A DNA stretch of 64,000 nucleotides, taken from positions 496,001-560,000 of the forward strand of contig NW_024037074.1 in NCBI RefSeq assembly GCF_015706575.1, given 5' to 3'. The stretch comes from Patiria miniata (lineage: Eukaryota > Echinodermata > Asteroidea > Valvatida > Asterinidae). Below are positions 33,289 through 44,334 of this stretch, one piece after another (the first letter of the stretch is position 1; each line of letters begins with the position of its first letter). The notes beneath the pieces are model-generated. The model did no database searches and was not told the origin of the DNA. It saw nothing but the letters and a program-made list of their open reading frames with translations. A program made the translations under genes and the position numbers.

Positions 33289-34082
33289 CCTGGAGTCACA
33301 ACTACATTAAAGGTACCGGGTCGTAAGAGTCCCGAAATTCTGGACTCTGTATCCCCAGTGCATTACAAAAACAGTCCATTTTCCCTATATTATCCCGACC
33401 CAGATTCCATAATTCATATCTCATACGATGCAACAGGCATTCACGAAGCTAGTAATCGACTTCAAACGGGACAATGAAGACTACAATATGACATTTTTCG
33501 ACTATTTTGGTGGCGATTCTCGAGAAACCATGAGAAAACGTCGCGCGACACTATTCTGCCGACTGCCGTTGACCCCCCAAAAAACACAACATTGGCAAAT
33601 AAAAACATCAGATTTACCTCAAAACAGCCTCCAAATTACTAGATACGCCACCTGAGGTACAAGGAGAGATCGATGATTAAAATCGAGGCGCTAAAGTTTG
33701 CTTTACGAGTCGGATGAAAAGTGAAATTTTCCGTTCAATTCCGAGAGCTCCCCTCGCGATCTATCGTTAAATTTCCGACTCAGGTTTGAATGACGCGATG
33801 TAACCGTATGTCCCAGCGTTCATTCAGTGGTCCCAGAGCGATTCCGTTAGCGAGCGCGATGCATCGATTATGATAATGAGTAGGCTGGATCTCGTTTGTA
33901 CAGACAAGTGGATTCGAACTGAGATACGGAGTCGGGAACTAGAGCAGCTATCAGCGGAAACCAGTTCAAGCTAGTTCCCGACTCCGTATTATCGTTCGAA
34001 ATACACTTGTACAAACGAGATCCAGTCTACTCATTATCATAATCGATGCATTGCGCTCGTTACCGGAATCGCGCTGAGACCA

Positions 34083-34178
34083 TGAATTCAATGCTCTAGA
34101 CCACGAGGCCACAGCACTCCTCAGCAAAACCTTTTTTTGTGCGTTTAGTGAATGAATGTGTTAACATCTTCGTTGCAG
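34083..34178. other. Short tRNA-like remnant before the ZW10 exon
   Basis: On the minus strand 34116-34085 reads TGGCCTCGTGGTCTAGAGC, which resembles a pol III box A. No box B is visible before the foldback sequence, so it may be the head of a truncated SINE. Confidence 0.3.
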
Positions 34179-34356
34179 TCGCAGTCAACCACCGTTGGAT
34201 TCAAGGTGCTACCCAAGAGCTCTGAGGAGCCGTCCGATCCCGTAGCTGTATACAAGAGCACACTGGCAATACTGAAAGCACTGAGCGGGCTGTTACTTAG
34301 CCTCAAGACAGAGGGTAAAAACGGAGATGAGAACACTACGCTGATGGCTATGCTAG
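34179..34356 (+). CDS. ZW10: ZW10 middle exon
   Basis: Bounded by cgttgcag and gtaggg; phase 0 in, phase 1 out. Begins SQSTTVGFKVLP and includes DPVAVYKSTLAILKALSG and TTLMAMLG. Corresponds to human ZW10 from about residue 287 (ESQPNIVIIRFE ... STVPLAEMLG). The preceding stretch of the protein (about residues 100-285) has no exon in 26-34 kb, where the retrotransposon and foldback copies lie. Confidence 0.8.
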
Positions 34357-34717
34357 GTAGGGACAATCTCATTAGCAAATTGGGAACAGCTTTTGTTTTT
34401 TTCCTACAAATTTTTTTTCTTCCTTTTATTCTTTTCCCCCAATTTTGTACATATGTTGTGACAACATTTCAATTTCTTTTTGAGGAATCCTTGGTTTCAT
34501 TACCAGAAATGATTAATAATAATAATAATAATAACATTCATGAAGTAACGGAGGAGTTTGCAGGATTTAGGCTGTATGCAATTTTTACATGGAGGCAGTT
34601 GGAGGATTTTGCAGGATTGAGGTTGCATCCCAGCAAAAATGCCCAGGGAGTTAATTATTTTTTTCCCTCAGACACATAAATTAGGGCGTTAACCAAATGT
34701 TTCTTTGACCTTTACAG
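34357..34717 (+). other. ZW10 intron
   Basis: Short intron containing an (AAT)n run at about 34516-34534. Nothing else recognised. Confidence 0.5.
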
Positions 34718-34797
34718 GAGAACACATCTGGCCAGAGCTGTCCAAGTGTATCATCACACATTGTCTGGTGCACTCTATACCCACAAGCAGCTCAAAG
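34718..34797 (+). CDS. ZW10: ZW10 exon
   Basis: 80-bp exon between acceptor acctttacag and donor gtagcc. Joined to the previous exon it reads GEHIWPELSKCIITHCLVHS then IPTSSSK, matching human [27 protein letters not shown] almost residue by residue. Phase 1 in, phase 0 out. Confidence 0.9.
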
Positions 34798-35007
34798 GTA
34801 GCCACACAGCATTACTTTCTTCAACCATTCATCAGGGTTTATCTTTAAAAAAAAAAAAAGGCATTGCTTATTTAAAGATTTGTTATCTGTATCGTCATCT
34901 CTGAATTAGTGTTGTTGTTTTTTGCAGAAATTTATGTGCACGTTTATTTTAAAATCTTACTTAAACATTAAAAGCCAAATTGTGAGGTTTTCAATAATGG
35001 AATAGAC

Positions 35008-36016
35008 CTGAAGGCCTTTTCACACTACGAAAAATCTCCGTGTTGTACACGGGTCTGACACGTGTAAACTGGACTAACCTTTTCACACTCCGACATTTAA
35101 ACACGGCACTGACTTGTGTAGAATGCTCGACCCGTGTCAAACTTACCCTACTCGGGAGGTGGGTTGAGAATTCTCGATCCGTGTTGAGAAGTCCGACACA
35201 TGTTGAAAGCCGTAGTATGAACACTTCTGGGTTACGTTTGACCCGTGTACAACCGCACATCGACTCATCGGACGCGGACTGGCCGGAGTACGAGTGCGTG
35301 CATGCAGCATCACGCTGTAGTTGTTACTTTTTAGCATGCAGCGAACATACAAATAACCTTTGACCTGCTGCCCTGTTACGCCACCATTGGTGTGATATGA
35401 AAATCGGATTCGTGTGAAAATCGGACTTCTTTTCCCTTTTATTGGTTAAACCCTTTCACGTGATCGGTCCCTCTCCTAATTAGCTATGCATGAGCATGTG
35501 CAATACCTTAATGGGTCCGTATTTCATAACGCCTGATATTCTCGCTACACCTGCCGGCCGCGCTTGCTTTTTCGTAAGGACTAGAAAGTAGAAACGGCCG
35601 AACACGTTTGGTTTTTCGTGCGTTCGTCTCGGCCGTGCTTGCTTTTTCGTAAGGACTAGAAAGTAGAAACGGCCGACCATGTTTGGTTTTTCGTGCGTTC
35701 TCAGAATATTTTATCCTCCGACGTAAAATGGGACCAAAATCAGAAAAAGGACTGACATGAAGTGTGGGTCCTTTGCGCTGACCATCCATGGAGCTATATA
35801 ACACGTGTAGGGCGGACGGCCGTGTGTGAAGTGTGAAACGATCACGCAATACACGGGTCGAAACATTACACGCATGGCAAAAACGCCGCGTTTGCAATGA
35901 GTAGTGTGAAAACGTAGCGAAATTGAACGGTGTTGAAATTTTTAGAAGTCGACACGGGTTGGAACCGTGTAGATTTCGACACGGGTCGGACGTTCATAGT
36001 GTGAAAAGGCCTTTAG
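35008..36016. mobile_element. TIR element with AAGGCCTTTTCACACTA ends
   Basis: CTGAAGGCCTTTTCACACTA at 35008 is matched inverted by TAGTGTGAAAAGGCCTTTAG ending at 36016, with AC on both sides. The 1,009-bp body repeats ACACGGGT/ACCCGTGT phrases in both orientations (subterminal repeats) and contains a direct duplication of about 76 bp at 35561-35702 (GCTTGCTTTTTCGTAAGGAC twice). No transposase. In a ZW10 intron. Confidence 0.75.
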
Positions 36017-36345
36017 ACATAATGACGTCCTGCTTTGTTTACATGTGCGCTTTCCTATGGGAGCCAAGTGTCTTAGGTCTATTCAGGCATGCAACTTTTC
36101 CTCAGATCTGCTGATTTCCTCGGTTTTTTTTACTTCTCATGAATGCCAATACAAACTGGAAAATACAGTACAAAATGTTGGTTTGGAATTTCCTCGTTTT
36201 TTCTAAATTATCAGTTGCATGCCTGTCTATTGAATCGGGAATAAATGCTATCCGGTTGATGATTGAATATGAAGATATTTGGTATATTCTCTAAATAATG
36301 TATGATAAAGATATTTTGCTGATTTCATCATATTCACCATTTCAG

Positions 36346-36409
36346 CTCAATGAGTACAAAGCTGTCATCACGGCTACTGAGAGATTTGAAGCTTCTCTCC
36401 GGAAAACAG
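36346..36409 (+). CDS. ZW10: ZW10 exon
   Basis: 64-bp exon between caccatttcag and gtcagtc; phase 0 in, phase 1 out. Reads LNEYKAVITATERFEASLRK, aligning with human [20 protein letters not shown]. Confidence 0.85.
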
Positions 36410-37332
36410 GTCAGTCAGCAGTTTAAACAACAACCAAAACAAATAATTGCACAAAAGATATAATAAAATGCTGCCTTGAAGCTTAATATTTTTAAGGGAG
36501 AGTAGTTTGTTTGCAGCTATCCAAAGAGTAACTAACCAAATTATTGTTGAAAAGCATACTTGGTTTAAAGATAATAATAGCACTAAACTCCCTGTGAAAT
36601 TATTCATTCTGGCATGCTGTCATTTTGAAGAAAACAATAAAAGAAGGTCATTTCCAAAGATGTGTCAAGTGACGCATTTTTGGAAATTTCCGTTTGTAGT
36701 TGGTTTGTAGTTGTGTTTGTAGTTTGTTTGTAACACGCACACGCTCGCGCGTTGTTGCTATTACTCATCAGGTTCAGTTGCGTGACATCTCATAGCTGCA
36801 ATCAGCTGAATGAGAATGTGTCCTGGATACTGATTTCGGGTGCAATTCAAAATATGAATGTTCAACTTTTGAATTGAAATGAAGATCCTAGAATATTGTT
36901 TTCTCGAAATATACAGCATTCACAGAGCTAAAACTTCATCAGGTCAGTTGTAAAGCATCTGTCTATAGATTTTGAGCACTTTTGTTGTTTCAAATGAAGC
37001 AAATTGCAAATGTTCTTATGAATGAAAGGTTTGCGGAAACACCTTGTGGGAATAAGTTTCTCAAACTAAAGAGAATGGTCAGAGCACACTGACCAGAACG
37101 TGGAGTCTTTTCAGAACCATTCACTTTAGTTTGAGAAATATATTCCCACATGGTGTTTCTGGAAACCTTTCATTCATCTCCACCATGCAAAGCCTCAAAT
37201 CTAACTTTCACATGATCTACTCTGCCTTTAATTGTAAGAGATCTTTCTGTCTCTGATAAAACAAGTGTCGGTGTGTACCTGACACCGTGCTGGAGCAAAA
37301 TTCGTCACTTAAGAAAGTTTCTTATTAAAGAG
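36410..37332 (+). other. ZW10 intron with a foldback MITE
   Basis: Holds the MITE at 37018-37176. A 12-base phrase AGAGATCTTTCT occurs at about 37230 and again at 37330, just at the next exon's border. TTTGTAGTT repeats lie at about 36690-36730. Confidence 0.45.
37018..37176. mobile_element. Foldback MITE
   Basis: About 60-bp arms: ATGAATGAAAGGTTTGCGGA at 37018 pairs with TCTGGAAACCTTTCATTCAT ending at 37176, and CTCAAACTAAAG pairs with CTTTAGTTTGAG. Total about 159 bp. Confidence 0.75.
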
Positions 37333-37421
37333 ATCTTTCTATCCCAAGGTTTATTGCAGAAACTGCTTCTCTGCTGCTGACCTACGCCAGAGATGTCAAT
37401 GTCCATTTTGCTAACAAAAAG
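37333..37421 (+). CDS. ZW10: ZW10 exon
   Basis: Reads FIAETASLLLTYARDVN then VHFANKK, matching human [24 protein letters not shown]. Donor gtataaac follows AAAAAG in phase 0. The 5' border is uncertain: acceptor taaagag at 37332 gives the correct phase but adds DLSIPR, while the acceptor cccaag at 37348 gives the better alignment but is one base out of phase with the previous exon. Confidence 0.8.
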
Positions 37422-37472
37422 GTATAAACAATTTTTTTTTTTTTAATGTCTATTATTTTTAAAAATCTTGTG

Positions 37473-39332
37473 CAGTGTTTTAGTCGAGGCCACAACCTCC
37501 AAGGCCAAGGCCGAGGCCACAACCTCCGAGGCCACAACGGCGAGGCCACAACGGCGAGGCCAAGGCCGAGGCCACAACCGCGAGGCCAAGGCCGAGGCCA
37601 CCACCTCCGAGGCCGAGGCCAGCTATCAAAACACGTAATAAAATATAAATCACTAAAACAAGGCTAAGATTATGTTGGTGTTTTAACATCTTTTTAGTTG
37701 AATTCACTGAGTTTTGGAGTGCCTGGCTTACAAATTTACTGTTTGCAATGGGTTTCCTCTAGTAGGGAGTCAGGCGAATTTTATTTTTTAAAGAAAGAAA
37801 TCTCAAGTTTTGTATCACTGAAAGCAAATTACACAACAAAATCAATGGCGTTTGAGTCAGGCTCATACATGTAGGTGTTTGCCCTTTGGAGATACAACCA
37901 AAACCAAATTAACGGCCAAATTTAGAGTTTCTATTCTGTAAGATTTACATCATTTACTTTTAGCATGTTTTATAAATCTTATTTTCCAAACCTATCAAAA
38001 TGCTTAATATCATAGGAATCCCCATTAAATAAACACCAACTTGATTTTTGAATCAGGTTTTTACCACTCATAACCAAAAAGTTACGACCCCCCCCCCCCC
38101 GACCTTCGCACTGTCCAGGCGCGCGCCGAGCAAACGCCGCGATGCGACCAGACAATGCCAGACGGCCCGCCATTACGCACGGGCAAAGCATAGTTCCAAT
38201 CCCGCTCCACATAATGGGATAAGTGTCCACGCATCATCACTGTTAATACCGCGGTACCAGGCAAAGTCTTGCAATGGCCAATCCCGCTCCAAACAACACG
38301 GAACATGCGTGCATGATATCACTCAATTCATCAAAATGACCATGAATTCTCGGATCATCCGATTTGAATCCAATGGCTTCGAAGAATTTTAAGATCATGG
38401 CAAGAGGTAGGGAGTCCAGAGGTTTTTTGGCCGTATATCTGTAACCACGCAAAATTATTCAATTTCAAACCGTGCTTATACATGTAATAAGTATCAACAT
38501 GGCTCTAAAATAAAAGTATACGGGTACCACGAGGAATACTGACTCCTATTATTAAAACATTCATTCAGAACTTTGCATTCATTTGGATGGCAAAACGAAT
38601 TCTGAAATCGCGCTTTCCATATCGACCATTTGCGCCAAACATTACCGTGTGAGCCGGAACTTTCTTTTAAATCACCGTGTAAAAATAAAATCTACTTGAT
38701 AAATTGTAATTGTTTTTATCATATCTTTATTAGAAAAAAAAAGGTTAAGGACTAATACACTCGATCGTACCCAGAAAGTTCAGACTTTTACTGAAACAGT
38801 GGCCTATAAAAAGAAATGATTAAGCTTGCCGCACCTTGCCTCAAATCATTTTTAAAGGTCGGGGTACAGAGGTGAAAAGAGAAAATTGTGTTCAACACTG
38901 CAACCAGACCAGTCTACTACGACATGTTATTGTACGCAAATGGGATTGGTTCCAGACTAATGTAGTCTGGCACGCGGTAACAGTTATAACGCTTGCACGC
39001 ACGTGGAAAGCTGAAGCGCAGGCTAGGCGAAGATGCTACGTGCGTGAGTACTTTCAATGCAACCATTTCAAGTTCATTCGTGCGTACATTGTATATGCGT
39101 TCGTTTCACGTAACCCAATGTGGAAGAATCTCGAGGGTTTGATACGGTAAAAAACTAAAATTAATTAGAAAAGAAAACACATCAAAATGGGCAGCCTTGA
39201 GCCGGCCTCGTCCGATTCGCCGAGGCCGGAAGGCTCCGAGGCCAAGGCCGAGGCCTTGCACCTCCGAGGCCAAGGCCGAGGTCATGAAAATCGGCCTCGA
39301 GGCTTAGGCCGGCCTCGAGACCTCCAACACTG
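37473..39332 (+). mobile_element. hAT-like element with GAGGCC-array ends, copy 1
   Basis: Starts CAGTGTTTTAGTCGAGGCC and ends CGAGACCTCCAACACTG, flanked by an exact 8-bp duplication ATCTTGTG (37465-37472, 39333-39340). CAGTGTTG-type ends and an 8-bp duplication are hAT hallmarks. Inside each end lies a tandem array of GAGGCC/GGCCAA hexamers (37485-37622; 39205-39320). The body has a poly-C tract at 38089-38100, two GATCCCGCTCCA-type boxes and a protein-like fragment at about 38276-38430 on the minus strand. No hAT transposase, so non-autonomous. 1,860 bp, in a ZW10 intron. Confidence 0.85.
38276..38430 (-). other. Protein-like fragment carried by the hAT element
   Basis: Both hAT copies share a frame reading PLDSLPLAMILKFFEAIGF then KSDDPRIHGHFDELSDIM. 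The KF..A...G....DPR pattern recalls the helical N-terminal region of animal glutaminase (KFITALKSTGLRTSDPRL), so it may be a captured exon. The match is short, so this is tentative. The same frame lies at 45087-45230 on the + strand in copy 2. Confidence 0.35.
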
Positions 39333-39340
39333 ATCTTGTG

Positions 39341-40317
39341 GGAACATTTTTTGAATGGCAACAGTTGGACTGTTTGGTCCCTTCTGAATCTTTGGTTCAT
39401 CTCATTCACATATGATCCTCGGAAATTGTACGGCCGCATTTTGAAATACAACCTGTAATACATAGAATGTTGATGATATTTGGGAACTGAAAAAATCAAT
39501 AGCTCCGTCAGATTTTGTCCGATTCCCATATTCTATACATCATTGGAAAGTTCATTTAATGTCCTTTCCAATAAGCTCAAAATCCTGGTTTTCAAAAATT
39601 GGCTCTGGTTTTATGCTGGAGGGTGACACAATTATTTTGGAATGCATCAATAAACTGCTCTGAACTTTGGGGTAAAAAGCGTTTTTGCCTTCAGGACAAG
39701 GACATTCTAGTCGCTCAAAAGCCTATGATGAAAACTTTTTGTAAGTTTTCCCAGAGTGGACTTCAACACAAATGCTCCTGCTTAATGCAATACTACAGCA
39801 ATCCACCATATTCTGCATAGTTTGAATCTTCATCAATTTTTAACCTCTTCTTCAAACTTTTGTTCATGGATGTAGTCCAGTCCATCACAAGTCCTCCAGT
39901 CCCAATTCAACCCACAAGCAATTTACAAGAGTTTTGACAAAGGCATTCCTTTATTGTTCATCCACTGTTACTTGTGACTGGACTTAATAATAATAATAAT
40001 AAGCAAAGATTTATATAGCGCCCAATCCATCGAAAAAACAATGCTCCAGGGCGCTTACAAAGTAACATAATTATAGAAAATCCCTTTAAACACAAAGTAA
40101 TTATTAGAATTAACAAGAAAAATGTAAAAATCAGTTTAAAATCAGACTTGTGACTGGACTTGTGACTGGACTTGTGACTGGACTTGTGACTGGTCTTGTG
40201 ACTTGACTTGTGACTGGACTTGTGACTGGACTTGTGATTTACTTGTGGCTGAACTTGTGATGGATTTGACTTCATCCCTGACAGTTTTCATGTTCGGTTT
40301 ATTTTATTTTTGGAAAG
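39341..40317 (+). other. ZW10 intron with interspersed repeat and minisatellite
   Basis: Contains an (AAT)n run at 39985-40001 followed by AAAGATTTATATAGCGCC and later AGGGCGCTTACAAAG, a short paired motif typical of a widespread interspersed repeat, and then the 12-bp minisatellite at 40146-40262. Confidence 0.45.
40146..40262. repeat. 12-bp minisatellite
   Basis: About nine or ten copies of CTTGTGACTGGA with a few point variants. The minus-strand open frame across it (SSHK repeats) is an artefact of the 12-bp period. Confidence 0.85.
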
Positions 40318-40437
40318 TGTCAAGAGCTGATAGTTGAAGCCCGCAAGCTGATGAAGAGAGAGCTGCACAATACAAAGAGAGTCGGTACAATGAAGGTTGA
40401 CAACAAGAACGTCAAAGATCAAAAACAAGATGCCAAG
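40318..40437 (+). CDS. ZW10: ZW10 exon
   Basis: 120-bp exon, phase 0 both sides, acceptor tttttggaaag, donor gttaga. Reads CQELIVEARKLMKRELHNT then KRV..., matching human [22 protein letters not shown]. The second half is a lysine-rich linker (NKNVKDQKQDAK), a region that is variable in ZW10. Confidence 0.88.
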
Positions 40438-40638
40438 GTTAGAATTTGTTGGAAATTGTGCGCTTCAAGACTAAACTGGATTTGATTTTGTCATTCTAAT
40501 CAGCCTTTAAGAGTTCTTGCAAGTTTAAAACATTAAATGAAATATTTATTGTTGAAATGTGTTGAATGAACTTATCGTATTAAATATGAAATTTCACTTG
40601 AGGACACTTGCAATGTAATTTTTTTTTACTTCTTTCAG

Positions 40639-40763
40639 GACAAGTGCCACGTCAGCGAGAGTATCTTTGCACTGCCTGAGTGTGCAGTCAGTGAAAGCAT
40701 AGAGTGTCTTGTTAATCTAGCCTACCAGACATTACAAGAAGCTGCTAGTAACACACCACAATG
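40639..40763 (+). CDS. ZW10: ZW10 exon
   Basis: Acceptor ttctttcag, donor gtgagt, phase 0 in and 2 out. Contains SESIECLVNLAYQTLQEAAS, matching human [20 protein letters not shown]. Confidence 0.9.
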
Positions 40764-40799
40764 GTGAGTTGGACATAGATTAATTTGGGGGGCTAATCA

Positions 40800-41021
40800 T
40801 CCTTACTCGCAACAGAAGCTGAATTGTAAAGGACACGGCTACAACGTGGTTGAGCCGAAGGCATGTTATGTACAAGCGCCTCAAGCAGCCATCGTATGAC
40901 CCTCGTGGCACAGGAGAGAATTAATTAATTAACAACTCTACTCGCATATTACCCGATCCGGGAATCAACCCAGGCCACAGCAGTGAGAGGCAAGTGCTTT
41001 ACGCACTGCGCCACCCATGCC
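40800..41021 (-). mobile_element. tRNA-derived SINE
   Basis: On the minus strand the head has box A TGGCGCAGTGCG and box B GGTTGATTCCC about 45 bases apart, followed by a non-tRNA body toward 40800. There is no complete cloverleaf. Confidence 0.7.
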
Positions 41022-41071
41022 AACTGCCTGATGTGATGTGTTTATGCTATTCTCACCATAGTAAAGTAAAG

Positions 41072-41355
41072 TCTGTCGTGAGCCAATATGGCCCATCGGG
41101 CCAGCCGTTATTTATGGTTTCCTTGGTATGAAATGATTCAATATTTCTACTCCCCCTGGATGGGATGCTAGCCCATCGCAGGTTACTCCCCAGCTGATTC
41201 TAGTACCCATTTACATCCTGGGTGGAGAGAGGCAAGTGGGGGTAAAGTGGCTTGCCCAAGGACACAGCATATGGCCAGCAGCTGGATTCAAACCTCTGAG
41301 CCTCTGATCAAGAGTCACGAACCCAAACCACTTTGCCACACTCCCCTGTGTTGGA
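41072..41355 (-). mobile_element. tRNA-derived SINE with a conserved-core-like body
   Basis: On the minus strand: AGTGTGGCAAAGTGGTTTGG (box A region), GAGGTTTGAATCC (box B), then a body with GTCCTTGGGCAAGCCACTTT and CAGGATGTAAATGGGTAC, phrases typical of core-type SINEs of aquatic animals. A second SINE in the same ZW10 intron. Confidence 0.7.
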
Positions 41356-41491
41356 ATTTGTCCCATATCATGTGAAAAAGCAAAAGTGCCTTTTTTCCAT
41401 GCAAATTGAAATGTGTTGAACATTTTATAGGTCAATGTGCACAATATTCAACTAAAGGATTCCTGAAAATGTCTTATTTTTATGTTTGCAG

Positions 41492-41573
41492 TGCCATCCA
41501 ACTGTTCTACACAGTGCGAAACATGTTTGAGATATTTTGCGATGTCGTACCCACATACCACAGAGATAGTCTG
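41492..41573 (+). CDS. ZW10: ZW10 exon
   Basis: 82-bp exon, acceptor tatgtttgcag, donor gtgagt. With the split codon it reads CAIQLFYTVRNMFEIF then CDVVPTYHRDSL, matching human [28 protein letters not shown]. Phase 2 in, 0 out. Confidence 0.93.
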
Positions 41574-42213
41574 GTGAGTCAACTTCTAGACTTTTTCGAA
41601 CAGTCATCTGGTATTTCACTGTCATCTGCTTGTTGAGCCAAATAAAAAAAAAATGCACAGAAGCAAATGTTTCCATGTACCTTTAACAGGCATGCAACTG
41701 GGAATTTTGAAAAAAACGAAGAAATTCCAAACCACACATGACTTTGTTCAGTGTTTTTCAATTTGTAATGGCATTATTATTATTATAATTATAATTATTC
41801 ATGAGAAGTAAATAACGAGGAAATCAGTGGATCCAAGGAAAAATTGCATGCCTGCTTTAACCAGTTTGCGCCAGAGGCCGTGTATACACGCAAAAGTTTT
41901 GGGTACTCCGAACCGATGACAGATAAACACGCAGGGAGAGAGTCTGGAAATATCTGTCAGCGACCCACTCGCAGCGAGCAAGGCTTGAAATATGAGTGTG
42001 CTGCCCGAGGGTGATGGCTTCAACCGGCCTGGCTTGAGGTCGAGTGAAAATATATCCCGCGTCTCGTTCCGTTCTTGTCAAAATAATCCCAGCGTAAACA
42101 GGTTAAAGCAAGGATGAAAACAACAACCAAAGTAATGTTGATATTGTCTTAAAAATTCTTTACAGAAATCTTAACTTCTTTATTATTTTTGCAAAATTTT
42201 TCTTGTGAAACAG

Positions 42214-42399
42214 CAAAAGCTACCTCTGGAGTGCGCACTCCACCACAACAACTGCATGTACATCGCCCATCACCTGCTGACGCTAGGCCATCAGTATCGT
42301 CAATCCTTACCCCCGCCCCTCTGTGACGGCACATACACATTTGTCGACCTCATCCCTGTCTTCAGGAAGCTGGCATCCGAATGTTTCTTGGCTCAAATG
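42214..42399 (+). CDS. ZW10: ZW10 exon, last one found
   Basis: 186-bp exon, phase 0 both sides. Reads [20 protein letters not shown] then [12 protein letters not shown]..., [18 protein letters not shown] and SECFLAQM; human [22 protein letters not shown] and [26 protein letters not shown] align directly. This belongs to the C-terminal tethering fold. The remaining ~170 residues of ZW10 are not found downstream. Confidence 0.93.
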
Positions 42400-43639
42400 G
42401 TAAAACAGCAGCCTATTTTGTCTCATTTATACCCAGTCACCACAGCTTCCAGGCAGTAGATTTCTACTGTACCTCCTGATATGTCAGTAGAACTAAACTT
42501 CATCACCGAGTTTATTTGATTTGCGTAGAACTTTTATCCCCTTGTGAACCCTAACCCTGTCAGATGCAACACAGTGCATCAGGTGCAAACATCTGTGGGA
42601 CATTGGTGCACTGAGCCTTCAAAACCAGTGCAAAAAACAGCCAATTCTGAAATGCCACAGTTGTATCCTGGTGCAATTGGTGACCACAGACTCTGAGGCG
42701 GTTTAGCCTCAGAAGCGTAAGCAGAAGTCAAACCTTTTATTAATCTCCATTTAGCTAACTTTGTAAAATCGTAGTGGCCATTGTTACGACAGCTGTAATG
42801 CAATTTTCAAATACTATATTTATGGAATTTGAAAAAAAAAATGTATAGAGCAGGTTTTAATCAAATTTTTATTTAAGTAGATTTCATTTTCTTTTTTGAA
42901 AATTGGAGGATTTGTTGAAATAGGGAAATAAAGTCATAGAACCATTTTGTTGATTCCAACAGCCAAAGATCGTGACATTGAATACTGTATTGACCTATCG
43001 CTGTTTGCAAGTTAGCCAAGCCTCTTCACAACCCTACAGAATTTGTGTACACTAAGTATTATTGTCTCAGATTTTGCGCGTTCCGCATCCATCTGCAAAT
43101 CATGTAATTGGATAATATTTCACAAACTGCGTTGACGCCATTCTAAAGCGATTCTACCGCGATAGGTCAATTACGTCAGGGAACCAGACACTTTTGTAAC
43201 AATAGCAGTTGAAAGTCACGTTACGTCTGTCATAACGATAAAGTGTTTCACGGTAATATGTGCCATCTTGCCCGCTGGGCAATTTTACACGTGTTCTGTG
43301 TACACATCGTCATTGGAAAGTTTTGGCGCTTCCAAGTCAACATGCGTTCAATCCAAAGTGCGCCCGCGTCTAGCAACGTGTGTTCTTTGTGCCCCGCGAA
43401 TAAGATTACGCACATTACCAGGAAACACCTTATTGCCATGGCGTTATTATTTCATATGCCCTCTCCTAAAACAATTTCTTTTGAATGGATATACAAGTAA
43501 GGCTTAGTTCCACCCCACTCAAATACAGTACTGGTACAATTGAATTTTCTGCATCAAATTTCCAACTTGGTAATATGCCTAGTAAATGGATTTCATAGGT
43601 TTAGCCCTAGGTGAATAAATTATTATTTTATTTCCTCAG
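42400..43639 (+). other. Intron or intergenic DNA after the last ZW10 exon
   Basis: Contains the MITE at 42990-43170. Otherwise AT-rich with no recognisable exon; I searched it for the ZW10 C-terminal motifs without success. Confidence 0.4.
42990..43170. mobile_element. Short TIR element
   Basis: TTGACCTATCGC at 42990 and GCGATAGGTCAA ending at 43170 are exact inverted ends of a 181-bp span. No clear target duplication. Confidence 0.5.
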
Positions 43640-43756
43640 AAAATGATGTTGACTCAACTCAGTCCAACTTGAATCTGGCTGGCGGTCGGTCCTCCGGCTG
43701 TAACATGGATCTGAAACTACAGAACCAGCTGAGTAAATACATGTACCTAGTCCCAG
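43640..43756 (+). CDS. Candidate exon of an unrecognised gene
   Basis: Acceptor ttatttcctcag, donor gtagac. Reads NDVDSTQSNLNLAGGRSSGC, NMDLKLQNQLSKYMYLVPG. Entry phase 1 does not fit the last ZW10 exon (phase 0), so it is not spliced to it directly. Family not recognised. Confidence 0.35.
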
Positions 43757-44334
43757 GTAGACAAATATTTGCATTTTTTCTCCTTTGCAGATTTGTCCTT
43801 TACCTACATTTACTTGCAGAAACCAAAACACCAATTTCAGTGACATTTTTGCATAAGCTTGTTTTACATATACACACCTTGTGTTCAACTTTAAGTACTT
43901 TTACTGTTAATTTGTGCCAATTTCATGGGGCAAAAAGAGCACGCGTTCTTGAGTAATGCACATCAATTTGAAAACTTGTGCGCTTCCAAGTCATCATGCA
44001 TTCAGCAACATGTATTCGTTTTGTCCTGTGATTGATGCAACTTGCATAAAGGTGATATACCCAATGCTCTTCATAAATAGAGGGTTTTTTTCTCCTTACC
44101 AATTCTAAATTGTTTTGTTTTGTGACAAAAAGTATTTTATTCTGATTTTGGGCATCTCAACTCACTGAATAAGGGCTTTCATTTTGGGCACAAGAACCCG
44201 CTTTGCGAGAGCAGAGTTATTGTCTGACGGCCGATAATTTAATTTTTTGGAAAGAAATCATTCAATATCTATAAACGTAGGTGGATTTTTTTCCGTCGAT
44301 GTCACAAAAAGTGAATTCAATAAAAACAAAAAAT
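43757..44334 (+). other. Non-coding stretch before hAT copy 2
   Basis: No gene or repeat recognised. Confidence 0.3.

Larger units (their letters stand above)
26073..34082. mobile_element. Foldback Mutator-like element, copy 2, split by later insertions
   Basis: Starts TACCTTGAGTAACTTCAGC at 26073 after GATGTAACT. Its left arm contains a GTCGAC-unit element (26098 to about 33288), which in turn carries the LTR retrotransposon (26167-32672). From 33289 the arm continues (CTGGAGTCACAACTACATTA) as the exact inverse of copy 1's right arm at 19440-19740. The palindrome centre is near 33958 and the right arm stops early near 34082. The two copies are thus truncated on opposite arms. Confidence 0.65.

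Noticed and set aside
43640-43756. ZW10 C-terminal exon
   Set aside because: The peptide shows no similarity to the expected ZW10 segment and the splice phase does not fit.
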